A stretch of 64,000 nucleotides of DNA from an uncultured Tenacibaculum sp. GTDB lineage: Bacteria > Bacteroidota > Bacteroidia > Flavobacteriales > Flavobacteriaceae. The DNA is taken from contig NZ_CANLTU010000004.1 in the NCBI RefSeq assembly GCF_947494125.1, forward strand, positions 124,001 through 188,000. The letters run 5' to 3'. The notes beneath the pieces were generated by a model. The model saw only the letters and a list, made by a program, of their open reading frames with translations, was not told the origin of the DNA and ran no database searches. Made by a program: the position numbers and the translations under genes. Shown piece after piece: positions 45,345 through 54,132 of this stretch; within the stretch, counting starts at the first letter, position 1; each line of letters begins with the position of its first letter.

Positions 45345-45378
45345 TTATTCTATTGAAGTTTTAGTAAATGTAATCATT

Positions 45379-46203
45379 TTATGATAATTGTTCCACTATT
45401 TTAATAGTTTCAACTGCTTCTTTCACATCATGAACTCTTAGAATATTAGCACCATTTAGCAAAGCAATAGTATTAGCTACAGTAGTTGCATTTAAAGCTT
45501 GCTTAGGTAATATACCTAGCAACTTATATAACATTGATTTTCTAGAAACACCTGTTAAAATTGGAACCTCTAAATTTTTAAATAATGCTAATTTTTGTAA
45601 TAATTCATAGTTGTGTTCTGATGTTTTTCCAAAACCAAAACCTACATCAACAATAATATCATTAACTTTTAATTGGCGAAGTTTAAATATTTGATCCGTA
45701 AAAAATGAAGTTATTTCAACAACTATGTCTTTATAAGTTGGTTTTTCTTGCATATTCATTGGAGTACCTTGCATATGCATCATAATGTATGGCACTTGTA
45801 ATTTTGCAACCATTTCAAACATTTTGCCATCCATCAAGCCTCCAGAAATATCGTTAATTATTGCAGCGCCAGAATTAATAGTTTCTTCCACTACCCTACT
45901 TCTAAAAGAATCAACAGAAATAATAATTTCAGGAAAATTATTTATTAATAATTCAACTACAGGTGTAATTCGCTGTAATTCTTCTTCTTCAGAAATATGC
46001 TTAGCGCCAGGTCTAGAGGAATAAGCTCCAACATCAATAAATGTTGCTCCTTCGTTTAGCATTTTTTCTGCTTGATGTAAAATCTCTTTTTCATTTTTAT
46101 ATTTACCTCCATCAAAAAAAGAATCAGGAGTAATATTCAAAATCCCCATAACTTTGGGAGAAGTGAGGTCTATTAAACTTCCTTTACAATTAATTGTCAT
46201 CAT
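45379..46203 (-). CDS. folP: Dihydropteroate synthase
   Basis: 274 residues from the ATG at 46203. A longer frame exists, but its extra 30 residues would run into the divergent gene at 46281 and do not fit the family. Motifs: VMGILNITPDSFFDGGKY, GATFIDVGAYSSRPG, ISVDSFRS, IINDISGG, DVGFGFGKTSEHN, GVSRKSML and LRVHDV. Condenses the pterin diphosphate with p-aminobenzoate in folate synthesis. Confidence 0.95.
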   Translation of the reverse strand: MMTINCKGSLIDLTSPKVMGILNITPDSFFDGGKYKNEKEILHQAEKMLNEGATFIDVGAYSSRPGAKHISEEEELQRITPVVELLINNFPEIIISVDSFRSRVVEETINSGAAIINDISGGLMDGKMFEMVAKLQVPYIMMHMQGTPMNMQEKPTYKDIVVEITSFFTDQIFKLRQLKVNDIIVDVGFGFGKTSEHNYELLQKLALFKNLEVPILTGVSRKSMLYKLLGILPKQALNATTVANTIALLNGANILRVHDVKEAVETIKIVEQLS

Positions 46204-46280
46204 AATAAATTTCCAAGTAAAAATAAACGAAAAGCTTGTAATATTTACTATTTTTGGTCGATTACTTTTAAATAAAGAAG

Positions 46281-46826
46281 ATGCAAAACACATCCAAACA
46301 ATACGATGCCGTTGTTGAAGAATGTAGAAGTTTGTTTACAAAAAAAATGAGTGACTATGGTAGCGCTTGGAGAATACTTAGACTACCTTCATTAACCGAT
46401 CAAATATTTATAAAAGCTCAGCGTATACGTCAATTACAAGAGAATACCGAGCGTAAAGTAGATGAGGGTGAAAAATCTGAATTTATTGGAATTATTAATT
46501 ATTCAATAATGGCCTTAATTCAATTAGAGCAGGGAGTTGTTGAACAGCCTGATTTAAATACAGAAAAAGCAACCATTTTATACAATAAGCATATAAAAAT
46601 TACCAAAGAGTTAATGGAAAACAAAAACCATGACTATGGTGAGGCTTGGAGAGACATGAGAATTTCTTCTTTAACAGATTTAATTCTTCAAAAACTACTT
46701 CGAGTAAAACAAATTGAAGATAACCAAGGAAAAACAATAGTTTCAGAGGGAATAGACGCAAATTATCAAGATATGATTAATTATGCTATTTTTGCTTTGA
46801 TTCATCATTCAGAATTAGATAGTTAA
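46281..46826 (+). CDS. DUF1599 domain protein
   Basis: 181 residues made of two related halves: KKMSDYGSAWRILRLPSLTDQIFIKAQRIRQLQ and KNHDYGEAWRDMRISSLTDLILQKLLRVKQIE, each followed by an IINYSIMALI-like helix. This internal duplication is the DUF1599 mark. Function unknown. First of a short plus-strand operon with the MauE/DoxX-like gene. Confidence 0.9.
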   Translation: MQNTSKQYDAVVEECRSLFTKKMSDYGSAWRILRLPSLTDQIFIKAQRIRQLQENTERKVDEGEKSEFIGIINYSIMALIQLEQGVVEQPDLNTEKATILYNKHIKITKELMENKNHDYGEAWRDMRISSLTDLILQKLLRVKQIEDNQGKTIVSEGIDANYQDMINYAIFALIHHSELDS

Positions 46827-46842
46827 ACCTAAACCCTTAAAA

Positions 46843-47817
46843 ATGATTTTAAAAACTTTAACACATATCTCAAGAGTTCTAGTAGGACTTTTATTTATTT
46901 ATTCAGGATTTGTAAAATTGGTAGACCCAATTGGTTCTCAATATAAATTCCAAGAATATTTTAGTGAGGGCGTATTAAATATGGAATTTTTAATACCTTA
47001 TACTTTACCTTTTGCTATTCTATTAATTGTATCAGAATTAGTTTTAGGAGTGATGCTTCTTGTTGGTTTTAAACCTAAATTCACTGTTTGGAGTTTATTT
47101 AGCCTTAATTTAATTTTCTTATTCTTAACATGGTACTCTTATACTTATAATAAAGTTACCGATTGTGGTTGTTTTGGTGATGCTTTAAAGCTTACACCTA
47201 AAGAAACTTTTTACAAGAATGTAGTATTCATGATTTTTATTGTGATTTTAATTTTAGGATTAAGACACATTAAGCCTTTAATTTCTAAAAAAGTAGGATC
47301 ATTAGCTACGTATGCTTCAATATTCTTTTCTCTAGTAATTGTGTATCATGTTTTAAATCACTTGCCTATTATAGATTTTAGAGCATATTCTATAGGAACA
47401 AACATTGCCCAAGGCATGGAATATCAAGAAGGAAGTGACGAAGTTCCACCTATTCATGATTTTGCTATTGAAACAGATGATGGAGATCAATTAGAAAATA
47501 TGCTTGCTAAAGAGAAAGCAATGCTTATTATACTTTACAATTTTGATAAAACAGAAAAAGAAGGATTACCTGCTATTTCAAAAGTAGCTGCAGATGCTAA
47601 AACTAAAGGATATGAAGTTTATGTTTTAACTGCTTCTTATATTGAAGATTTAGCTGCTACTCAAAAAGAAATGGGGCTACCTTATACCTTTGGTTTTTGT
47701 GATGAAACTGCATTAAAAACTGTAATTAGAGCTAACCCAGGTGTTGTTACTGTAGAAAAAGGTGTTATAGTAGGAAAATGGAATTGGACAGATGCTGATG
47801 ATATAACCTTAAGATAA
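46843..47817 (+). CDS. MauE/DoxX-like redox membrane protein with thioredoxin-like end (BT_3928 type)
   Basis: 324 residues. Four to five helices with VGLLFIYSGFVKLVDP (DoxX-like start) and a DCGCFGDALKLTP motif on a loop, as in MauE-type redox proteins; the last ~130 residues (DFAIETDDGDQLENMLA, AMLIILYNF, GYEVYVLTAS) look thioredoxin-like but without a CxxC. Likely takes part in periplasmic disulfide or electron transfer (inference). Confidence 0.85.
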   Translation: MILKTLTHISRVLVGLLFIYSGFVKLVDPIGSQYKFQEYFSEGVLNMEFLIPYTLPFAILLIVSELVLGVMLLVGFKPKFTVWSLFSLNLIFLFLTWYSYTYNKVTDCGCFGDALKLTPKETFYKNVVFMIFIVILILGLRHIKPLISKKVGSLATYASIFFSLVIVYHVLNHLPIIDFRAYSIGTNIAQGMEYQEGSDEVPPIHDFAIETDDGDQLENMLAKEKAMLIILYNFDKTEKEGLPAISKVAADAKTKGYEVYVLTASYIEDLAATQKEMGLPYTFGFCDETALKTVIRANPGVVTVEKGVIVGKWNWTDADDITLR

Positions 47818-47863
47818 AGATTTAAAAATCAGTAACTTTACAATAAACAAAACTACAATAATC

Positions 47864-48889
47864 ATGAAAATCTTAAAATACTTACTACTTCTTCTAGCTG
47901 CGGTAATTGTTATAGGCTTAATTTATATTGGCACTTATTCTGGTAGTTATGATGTAAAAAGAAGTAAAGTTATTAAAACTCCAATATCACATGCTTTTAA
48001 TACCGTAAATGATTTAAAAACTTGGGAAAAATGGGGTCCTTGGCACGATGAAGATACTACTATTGTTGTTACTTATGGTGAAAAAACTGTAGGTGTTGGT
48101 GCTTCTGATAGCTGGACCAGTAAAGACGGGCCAGGGAAAATGGAAACAGTAGCACTAGTTAAAAACAAATCTATTGATCAAAAAATTTCTTTTATGGACA
48201 ATGATCCTGGAGATATTTATTGGACTTTTGAAGAAGTAGCCGAAGGCACTAATGTAACTTGGGGTATGAAGGCTGAAGATTCTCCATTCGTATTTAAAAT
48301 GTTTGCAGCACTTTCTGGAGGTTGGGACAATATGCTTGGACCAATGGAAGAAAAAGGATTAGACAACTTAGAAAAAGTAATTTTAGAAACAATGCCTGAA
48401 GCTCCAAAATTTACTTTAAGTGAAATTTCAACAGAAGAACTTCCTGAAAAAGTTTTTATTGGCTACCCTCATAAAATTAAAATTGATCATGATGAAATGA
48501 CCCGTTTATTTATGCAATACATGCCAAAAGCAGGAATGTATGCCGCTAAAAACGGCTTAAAAGAAGGTGATTATACTCCTGGATCTGTATATACTAAATA
48601 TGATGAAGCATCTGGAGAAACAGAGTTTTATATTGGCTTGTTATTAAACAAAGATCTTACACCTGACAAAGGAATGGAAGTAATTAAATTACCTGCAGGA
48701 AATAACATTATGATCTCAAAATTTGGTAACTATGGTGACGGTGATTATGATGCTCACATGAAAATAGCCGAGTATTTAGAGGAAAATAAACTTACTCAAA
48801 AATGGCCAATTTGGGAACTTTATGCTAATGATCCAAGTAAGGTAAAACCAGCAGAAATTCAAACAGACATATACTACCCTATTAAATAA
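47864..48889 (+). CDS. SRPBCC-domain plus GyrI-like effector-binding protein
   Basis: 341 residues. N-terminal membrane helix (about 5-24), an SRPBCC/polyketide-cyclase-like domain (about 32-172; RSKVIKTPISHAFNTVNDLKTWEKWGPW) and a C-terminal GyrI-like domain (about 185-341; KVFIGYPHKIKIDHDEM, LPAGNNIMISKFGNYG, WPIWELYANDP). Both domains bind small hydrophobic ligands. No DNA-binding part is present. Confidence 0.82.
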   Translation: MKILKYLLLLLAAVIVIGLIYIGTYSGSYDVKRSKVIKTPISHAFNTVNDLKTWEKWGPWHDEDTTIVVTYGEKTVGVGASDSWTSKDGPGKMETVALVKNKSIDQKISFMDNDPGDIYWTFEEVAEGTNVTWGMKAEDSPFVFKMFAALSGGWDNMLGPMEEKGLDNLEKVILETMPEAPKFTLSEISTEELPEKVFIGYPHKIKIDHDEMTRLFMQYMPKAGMYAAKNGLKEGDYTPGSVYTKYDEASGETEFYIGLLLNKDLTPDKGMEVIKLPAGNNIMISKFGNYGDGDYDAHMKIAEYLEENKLTQKWPIWELYANDPSKVKPAEIQTDIYYPIK

Positions 48890-48911
48890 GGGCACAAAAA
48901 CTATATATGAA

Positions 48912-48940
48912 TAAAACCTCACAAAATTTGTGAGGTTTTA
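48912..48940. terminator. Intrinsic terminator
   Basis: Perfect 14-bp stem TAAAACCTCACAAA/TTTGTGAGGTTTTA around a single A, directly before the promoter of crcB. Confidence 0.88.
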
Positions 48941-48956
48941 TTATTTTCGCATAGAT

Positions 48957-49328
48957 ATGAAACAACTAGTATTAGTTTTTATTGGTGGTGGAACTGGAAG
49001 TGTTTTACGATACCTTATTGGTAAACTTTTAAACAATTCGGAAACAGGAATTCCTTATGGTACTTTTGCTGCAAATGTTTTAGGAAGCCTTTTAATAGGA
49101 ATTATTCTAGGGTTAGCTGCTAAAAACGAAACCTTAAGCCAAAGTCATACCTTATTATTAGCAACTGGTTTTTGTGGTGGTTTTACCACGTTTTCAACCT
49201 TTGCTTACGAGAATCATATTTTCTTAAAATCTGGAGATTTTACTTCATTTGCTTTTTATACAATAGCTAGTTTCATCCTAGGTTTTTCAGCAGTTTTTGC
49301 TGGAATCCATTTAATTAAATTTATTTAA
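48957..49328 (+). CDS. crcB: Fluoride exporter CrcB/Fluc
   Basis: 123 residues from the ATG at 48957; an ATG at 48930 lies in the terminator. Motifs GGGTGSVLRYLIG, GTFAANVLGSLLIG and GFCGGFTTFSTFAYE are the family marks, with four helices. Works as a dual-topology dimer. No fluoride riboswitch is evident in the short leader. Confidence 0.95.
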   Translation: MKQLVLVFIGGGTGSVLRYLIGKLLNNSETGIPYGTFAANVLGSLLIGIILGLAAKNETLSQSHTLLLATGFCGGFTTFSTFAYENHIFLKSGDFTSFAFYTIASFILGFSAVFAGIHLIKFI

Positions 49329-49332
49329 ACAC

Positions 49333-50037
49333 ATGAATAACCTTATTCAATATACATCAAAAGATAATTATGTAATTATTACAATTTCTAATGGAAAAGC
49401 CAATGTCATTTCGCACGAAGTAATAATGGCTTTAAATTTAGCATTAAATCAAGCAGAACTAGAAAAGAAAGTTGTTATTTTAACAGGGCAACCAGGAATA
49501 TTTTCTGCTGGTTATGATTTAAAAAGCATGACTGCCTCTCCTGAATCTGCTTTAGATTTAGTAACCAAAGGCTCAAAATTATCGCTTAGAATGCTATCGT
49601 TTCCTTTTCCTATTATTATAGCGTGTAGCGGGCATGCAATTGCCAAAGGAGCATTCTTATTACTATCTGCCGATTACAGAATAGGAACTGAAGGTGATTT
49701 TAAAATTGGTCTAAACGAAGTTATGATAGGAATGACAATGCACAATGCTGGTATTGAAATAGCCAAAGCCCGTTTAGCTCCTATTTATTTGGAACGAAGC
49801 ATAAGCAATTCAGAAATATACACTCCTACAAATGCTATTACAGCAGGTTTCTTAGATAGAATTGTTCCTGAAGACCATTTACTACCTACTGCTATAAAAA
49901 TTGCAGAAATGTTTTCTAAATTAAATAAGAAAGCACATGCAGAGACTAAAATAAAAGTTCGAAAAAACTATTTAAACTTATTACAAAAAGCAATAGAACA
50001 AGATAGTAAGGAAGGTTTAAGTCCTCCATCTAAATAA
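49333..50037 (+). CDS. Enoyl-CoA hydratase/isomerase family protein
   Basis: 234 residues, crotonase fold: GIFSAGYDLKSM (oxyanion hole), HAIAKGAFLLLSADYRIG, NEVMIGMTMHNAGIEIAKAR. The catalytic Glu pair of hydratases is not clearly kept, so a different crotonase reaction is possible. Four bp after crcB, likely co-transcribed. Confidence 0.88.
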   Translation: MNNLIQYTSKDNYVIITISNGKANVISHEVIMALNLALNQAELEKKVVILTGQPGIFSAGYDLKSMTASPESALDLVTKGSKLSLRMLSFPFPIIIACSGHAIAKGAFLLLSADYRIGTEGDFKIGLNEVMIGMTMHNAGIEIAKARLAPIYLERSISNSEIYTPTNAITAGFLDRIVPEDHLLPTAIKIAEMFSKLNKKAHAETKIKVRKNYLNLLQKAIEQDSKEGLSPPSK

Positions 50038-50040
50038 AAT

Positions 50041-50066
50041 AAAAAACCTGCAAATGCAGGTTTTTT
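50041..50066. terminator. Bidirectional terminator
   Basis: AAAAAACCTGCA and TGCAGGTTTTTT with a 2-nt loop between convergent genes; it overlaps the last codons of the DUF1684 gene by 2 bp. Confidence 0.9.
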
Positions 50067-50670
50067 ATTTTTTATAAGCCATAACACCAGCTTTAATTTC
50101 AGTATTTATATAATTACTTCTAGGCGTAATAGGGCAAGAATAACGGTCGCTATACGCACAATAAGGATTATAAGCTTTATTAAAATCAATAGTAATAGTA
50201 CCATCATCATTTTCATCAGAAGTTAAAACCTCTACAAAACGCCCACCTTGGTAGGACGTTTTCCCATTAGTATCATCTAAAAAAGGTAAAAACAAATAAT
50301 CTTTATATTTTGGAGATGGATTTTCATCTTGATAAATTGCTAATTCAAAATCTTCATCATTAATCTTAAAAGAAACTACCCCATATTTTTTATATACAGC
50401 AACTCTATCGGTTGTAGTTGGAAAATTAAAAGTTGGAGCGTCTGGCGTTTTATTTAATTTTGCTCTTACTTTATATGCATTTGAAATTGGAAAAAAATCC
50501 AATCCTCTAAATTTTCGTAGTCCTTTTTTAGTTAACGGAGATTTAGAAGCGTCTTTAAATTTAGAGTTCATTTCGGTTTGAAAATCAGATTTCCCTAAAA
50601 TTTCTCTTTTCTTTTGACTATTACATGACTGAAACACAACAATTAATAGTACTAATAATACTTTCTTCAT
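50065..50670 (-). CDS. DUF1684 lipoprotein
   Basis: 201 residues, lipoprotein signal (Cys16, FQSCNSQ). The DUF1684 marks are GLDFFPISNAYKVRAKL, the TTTDRVAVYKKYGVVSF strand and the C-terminal FNKAYNPYCAYSDRYSCPIT. The family is of unknown function with a beta-rich fold. Confidence 0.9.
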   Translation of the reverse strand: MKKVLLVLLIVVFQSCNSQKKREILGKSDFQTEMNSKFKDASKSPLTKKGLRKFRGLDFFPISNAYKVRAKLNKTPDAPTFNFPTTTDRVAVYKKYGVVSFKINDEDFELAIYQDENPSPKYKDYLFLPFLDDTNGKTSYQGGRFVEVLTSDENDDGTITIDFNKAYNPYCAYSDRYSCPITPRSNYINTEIKAGVMAYKK

Positions 50671-51096
50671 TTAATATATACAGTTTAAAATCAAGATTCA
50701 AGGTAAAAAACCTACAAAAATCTTCAACTCAATTTAGACTTCAAAAATACTTTATTCTCAATAATTTTCTATAACTAAATGAATAATCATCAACAAAACG
50801 CTAGATATCTGTTAAATTTCTGTAAATAAATTTGACAGAATAATTAAAAATTATTATATTTAACTCAATAGACAGCGTCTATGATTGAAAAAAAGGGTGG
50901 ATTTTCACTCTTAATTACGATATAAAGAAAATTTATAAAAAAATAAAATAATTTGATGAATTTATTATAGGTTAAATCAAAGATTAATATATATTTGTCG
51001 CCCAATTTATTTATAGAAAAAATAAATCTTTTTATTTAGAATCAATTACCAGACTCATTCTAAAAAGAAAATTTAATTAAAATTAGTAGATATTTT
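50671..51096. promoter_or_regulatory. AT-rich spacer with promoter of the 76-residue gene
   Basis: TATATTTG at 50990-50997 fits the -7 consensus; the transcript would have a leader of about 90 nt. No gene is convincing; a 14-codon frame at 50880 (MIEKKGGFSLLITI) is probably chance. Confidence 0.45.
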
Positions 51097-51327
51097 ATGA
51101 ACTCAGAATTAATAAGTAAAGCAGATGAATTTGAAACTAGAAAGTTCAAATTTATTACTACTAGTGATAGAATATTAGCTTCAAGAGAGGCCAAAGCTTT
51201 AATATTAGAAATCAACGAAGTATACAAAGAAACTAAAGATGCCGCCTTAATGGACGCTATGAAACGATTAACTGTTGTAAAACAGCGAATTGAAAAACGT
51301 TTAAAAGGTAAACCTTTAACTGCGTAA
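51097..51327 (+). CDS. Small conserved-looking helical protein
   Basis: 76 residues, charged and helical (ADEFETRKFKFITTSDRILASREAK, LMDAMKRLTVVKQRIEKRLKG), no signal peptide. Own promoter box and a strong terminator at 51427-51455 support it. Not recognised; likely a cytosolic binding protein. Confidence 0.7.
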   Translation: MNSELISKADEFETRKFKFITTSDRILASREAKALILEINEVYKETKDAALMDAMKRLTVVKQRIEKRLKGKPLTA

Positions 51328-51426
51328 CATTAAACATAACAATAAACAATAATTTATAACGTTTATTAAAGCAGATAGAATAATACTTTTCATCAACTAT
51401 TATTCTTTATAATATTTATTCTTGAT

Positions 51427-51460
51427 AAAAGTTCTAGGCATTCCCTAGAACTTTTTATTT
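51427..51460 (+). terminator. Intrinsic terminator
   Basis: AAAAGTTCTAGG and CCTAGAACTTTT, 5-nt loop CATTC, T-tail. Confidence 0.92.
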
Positions 51461-51483
51461 TTAAAATATATTTGTTTACAATT

Positions 51484-51558
51484 CGGGATGTAGCTTAGTC
51501 CGGTTAAAGTGCACGGCTGGGGGCCGTGAGATCGGAGGTTCGAATCCTCTCATCCCGA
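51484..51558 (+). tRNA. tRNA-Pro (anticodon GGG)
   Basis: Cloverleaf: acceptor CGGGATG/CATCCCG, anticodon stem CACGG/CCGTG with loop CTGGGGG, T-arm GGAGG-TTCGAAT-CCTCT, discriminator A. The 3' side carries an integrase remnant, as usual for tRNA genes used as insertion sites. Confidence 0.95.
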
Positions 51559-51677
51559 CTAAAAACAGAGTAGTAAGCTAAATAACAAACACTTACACAT
51601 ATAAATATAAAATATTTATGTCAAATATGTGTCATCTTTTATCACTGCTCAATTCATTAGAAATGAGACGGTAATAA

Positions 51678-51971
51678 AAAAATATCAAATTTAAAAATCT
51701 CCAGTTCCGCAAGTTTATAGACTATAAACTTGCGGAACTTCGTAAAAACAAAGACTGGTTAATTGTTTACTTTGTAAAAATTCCAACTACAAATGAATTA
51801 AAGCGTTTTAGAATAAGAGCCCCTAAAATTTCTCCATTGCATGAGCGTACACAACACTCAAAAAAAATGATTGAGATTATTAATAATAAATTACAGCTAG
51901 GATGGTTGCCTTTTTTTAAAGCCGAAAATAATAAATACAAATCAATAGACTATGTTTTTAACAATTTCTAA
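51678..51971 (+). pseudogene. Truncated tyrosine-recombinase (phage/ICE integrase), N-terminal part only
   Basis: The open frame (no start codon) encodes a segment with LAELRKNKDWLIVYFVKIP, TNELKRFRIRAPKISP and IINNKLQLGWLPFF, then stops at 51971. This is the arm-binding N-terminal domain of flavobacterial tyrosine integrases; the core-binding and catalytic domains (R..HRH..Y) are missing. It lies 120 bp after tRNA-Pro and is the leftover of an element that used this tRNA. Confidence 0.75.
51703..51739. repeat. 37-bp perfect palindrome
   Basis: AGTTCCGCAAGTTTATAG and its exact reverse complement stand on both sides of one A. It lies at the start of the integrase remnant. It could be a recombination-site leftover, a hairpin or a rearrangement scar. 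Confidence 0.85.
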
Positions 51972-52180
51972 AAACTAACTATAATTATTAAAACCAAGTT
52001 CCTCAATTTGTTTGAATTGCTCTTCATTGGTCTATTTTTTCATAATACCGTAGAATTACTCTCAAAATAATACGTTCAGTTTTGTTTTTTACTTTTTGGA
52101 AGCCAAAACGGTCATTACGGAAAGAAATAAGTAAATGCTCTTTGAAATTCTTTTACCTTGTATGTATAAATAAAAAAAAT

Positions 52181-52699
52181 ATGAAATTTTTAAAATTATT
52201 ACCCGTAGCCTTCGTTGCTCTATTTATGAGCTGCAGTCCAGAGCAATTAACATCAGAAGAACTGTTATACAATTCAGAGATTGCGCATCCAAAAAAACAA
52301 AATGAATCCAAAAATTCTAAGAGTGGAATTATTCATGTGAAATTAGAATTTGGCCCTGTTAATAAATATGGAAAACTAGAATATTCGGATATTCATACAA
52401 TTGAATATAATTTTGACGAACCTTCAGAAAGTATATCTGAAACTTTAAAGCATAGAATTGCTGTGAATACAAAAACAAAAGAACAAGTTTCAGTCATTAT
52501 AAATACTGGTGGAGTTAATGAAGACCCTCCTCAAGGATTAATTATAACTTGGCCTGGCTATGTATTCAATTATGCAACTAATTGTTATGTATACGGATAT
52601 TATTCATATGATACAGATACAGGACAAGGTTCTTTTACAACCGCTGATTTAGCAACACAATCAACAATGAATAATTGTGGTCACGGGGATATCGCTTAA
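52181..52699 (+). CDS. Hypothetical lipoprotein
   Basis: 172 residues from the ATG at 52181, which starts a clean lipoprotein signal (Cys18, LFMSCSPEQ). The mature part has VKLEFGPVNKYGKLEYSDIH, an INTGGVNEDPPQGLIITWPG segment and an aromatic NYATNCYVYGYYSYDTDTG end with two Cys (C-x..-NNCGHG). Not recognised. Followed by a perfect 13-bp hairpin. Confidence 0.7.
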   Translation: MKFLKLLPVAFVALFMSCSPEQLTSEELLYNSEIAHPKKQNESKNSKSGIIHVKLEFGPVNKYGKLEYSDIHTIEYNFDEPSESISETLKHRIAVNTKTKEQVSVIINTGGVNEDPPQGLIITWPGYVFNYATNCYVYGYYSYDTDTGQGSFTTADLATQSTMNNCGHGDIA

Positions 52700-52778
52700 A
52701 CCTCCATCAAAGAACACCTTACCAAACTCATACTTTTATTAAGTAAATAAAATATAACATTAATAATTAGTAAGTTAA

Positions 52779-52816
52779 ACAACGAATAAGTCTCTTAATT
52801 GAAACTTATTCGTTGT
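52779..52816. terminator. Hairpin terminator
   Basis: ACAACGAATAAGT and ACTTATTCGTTGT, 12-nt loop, perfect stem of 13 bp; about 80 bp after the lipoprotein gene. Confidence 0.75.
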
Positions 52817-52901
52817 ATGAAATAATGAAAATTCGTTTTGTTAAAATTTTTAATTAGGGATTTTAACTTTTTAATTGTTATTAATACAAAAACTTCTGAT
52901 T

Positions 52902-53147
52902 ATGAACAAGTTAAAATCTATATTAATACATTTATTTCCTATGATTAAAAAATTACTTGTAAGTCTTAAATTATTCCGTCTCAATAAAATTGCTCAAAAT
53001 CATACTAAGTCTTTTAATTATCATTTTCATATTATAGAAAACACTACCGATGAACCTCAAAAAAACAAACACAAACAGCTATTAATTAAGAGCTTAATTA
53101 ATTTAGAAACGACAAACAAAAGAATATCGGTACTTGAGCCTTCATAA
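52902..53147 (+). CDS. Small basic hypothetical protein
   Basis: 81 residues from the ATG at 52902. Basic and helical (LKSILIHLFPMIKKLLVSLKLFRL at the N terminus), then polar. Not recognised. It stands between two accessory genes with terminators and may be real. Confidence 0.45.
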   Translation: MNKLKSILIHLFPMIKKLLVSLKLFRLNKIAQNHTKSFNYHFHIIENTTDEPQKNKHKQLLIKSLINLETTNKRISVLEPS

Positions 53148-53423
53148 GCTTACAGCTTAATTACACTAGTATCCCATACATTTCAAACATAAAGCTCTTC
53201 TACCTGAAATGCCACTGCTTGTTAATTATGGCACTGTACAATTACATCACTTACCCCATCTTCTTTGATGACTGGTTTTAGCCTCCCTTTATCTATCATA
53301 ACTACACTATTTAATGTTATTTGTTAATTTTAGTTAAGTAAGGTAAATCCTTACTTATTTTATGGTTTTTTATTAACTCTATTATTTTTTACTTTTTAGA
53401 TTTGAGAAATTAAAACTCAAATT

Positions 53424-53600
53424 ATGTTAAAGAACATTTCAAACTTAGGTTCAACTTTGAACAAATCAGAACAAAAATCTATTAAGGGTGGTGATGGTTT
53501 ACCTCCTGTAAATGAGCTATGTGTTCCTTTACCAAGAGAAGCAGTTAGGTGTGCTGTACCAATTAACCCTAGTTGTTGTCTTGTATGGGAAACTATTTAA
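53424..53600 (+). CDS. Double-glycine-leader peptide (bacteriocin/RiPP-like precursor)
   Basis: 58 residues, below usual calling limits. The N terminus MLKNISNLGSTLNKSEQKSI ends in KGG, the classic GG leader of Bacteroidota peptide precursors (usual LxxLSKxEQKxIxGG). The core, 35 residues from DGLPPVNELCV to LVWETI, holds four Cys (C33, C43, C50, C51) and five Pro. Such peptides are cut and exported by C39-peptidase ABC transporters; some are modified. A hairpin terminator starts at the stop codon. No exporter or modification gene is in the window. Confidence 0.75.
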   Translation: MLKNISNLGSTLNKSEQKSIKGGDGLPPVNELCVPLPREAVRCAVPINPSCCLVWETI

Positions 53601-53633
53601 AATTTAAGCGGACTTCGGTTCGCTTAAATTTTA
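53600..53633 (+). terminator. Intrinsic terminator of the peptide gene
   Basis: AAATTTAAGCG and CGCTTAAATTT pair over a 10-nt loop with inner CTTCGG; the stem begins at the stop codon of the GG peptide gene. Confidence 0.8.
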
Positions 53634-53701
53634 CTTATATTCTTCATACTACAGTTTTAATTAATTATGTTTTTTTTTGATAAAAAATCTCAATCTATTT
53701 A

Positions 53702-54031
53702 ATGTCTCTTGATTTAACATTTCAAATTTGTCTAATTACATCAATAATCCAATTTTGTTTTTATTCTTATAACAATTCAGATAAATTTACTTCCTTCAAA
53801 AAAGAAAATAATTTATTTATAAATGATTTTTACCTACTGATTGTCTTCATTATATTTTATAGTATTATACTACCTCGTTTTTTCTATATTCCGAGAGCAA
53901 ATTTCTCTGGAACTACATATTGTGGACCAAGTAATATGGATTTTCATATGTTATTTTTAAAATTAGGTTTAATCAGTTCTATTGCAACTCATTTTATTTG
54001 GAAAAAACTATCCAAATATGCTTCACTTTAA
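53702..54031 (+). CDS. Small three-helix membrane protein
   Basis: 109 residues with three hydrophobic helices (FQICLITSIIQFCFYSY, DFYLLIVFIIFYSIILPRFF, MLFLKLGLISSIATHFIW). Not recognised. It follows the GG peptide gene by 100 bp; immunity proteins of bacteriocins are often of this size and shape, but this is only a positional guess. Confidence 0.5.
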   Translation: MSLDLTFQICLITSIIQFCFYSYNNSDKFTSFKKENNLFINDFYLLIVFIIFYSIILPRFFYIPRANFSGTTYCGPSNMDFHMLFLKLGLISSIATHFIWKKLSKYASL

Positions 54032-54085
54032 TCATCCTATAACTACACTTTTACTTTAATTTGTTTCTTAAACTTTTGACATAAA

Positions 54086-54110
54086 AAAACACCTTAAAAA
54101 AGGTGTTTGA
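54086..54110. terminator. Bidirectional terminator
   Basis: AAACACCTT and AAGGTGTTT with an A-loop between two convergent genes. Confidence 0.85.
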
Positions 54111-54132
54111 GATAAGTAGTACATTTTTTAAT

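Larger units (their letters stand above)
51559..52180. other. Region 3' of tRNA-Pro with integrase remnant
   Basis: 51559-51677 is AT-rich with short TGTGTCAT-like repeats and no gene. The integrase fragment with a 37-bp palindrome follows (51678-51971). The rest to the lipoprotein start at 52181 holds no recognisable gene; a frame opening at 52082 joins the lipoprotein frame but its extra residues look non-coding. Confidence 0.6.

Noticed and set aside
46204..46293. Extended start of folP
   Set aside because: The extra residues do not fit dihydropteroate synthase and overlap the divergent DUF1599 gene.
48912..48957. Fluoride riboswitch before crcB
   Set aside because: The leader is too short and the only structure is the terminator of the preceding gene.
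50880..50924. 14-codon frame MIEKKGGFSLLITI as leader peptide
   Set aside because: No terminator or attenuator structure and no gene closely downstream; likely chance.
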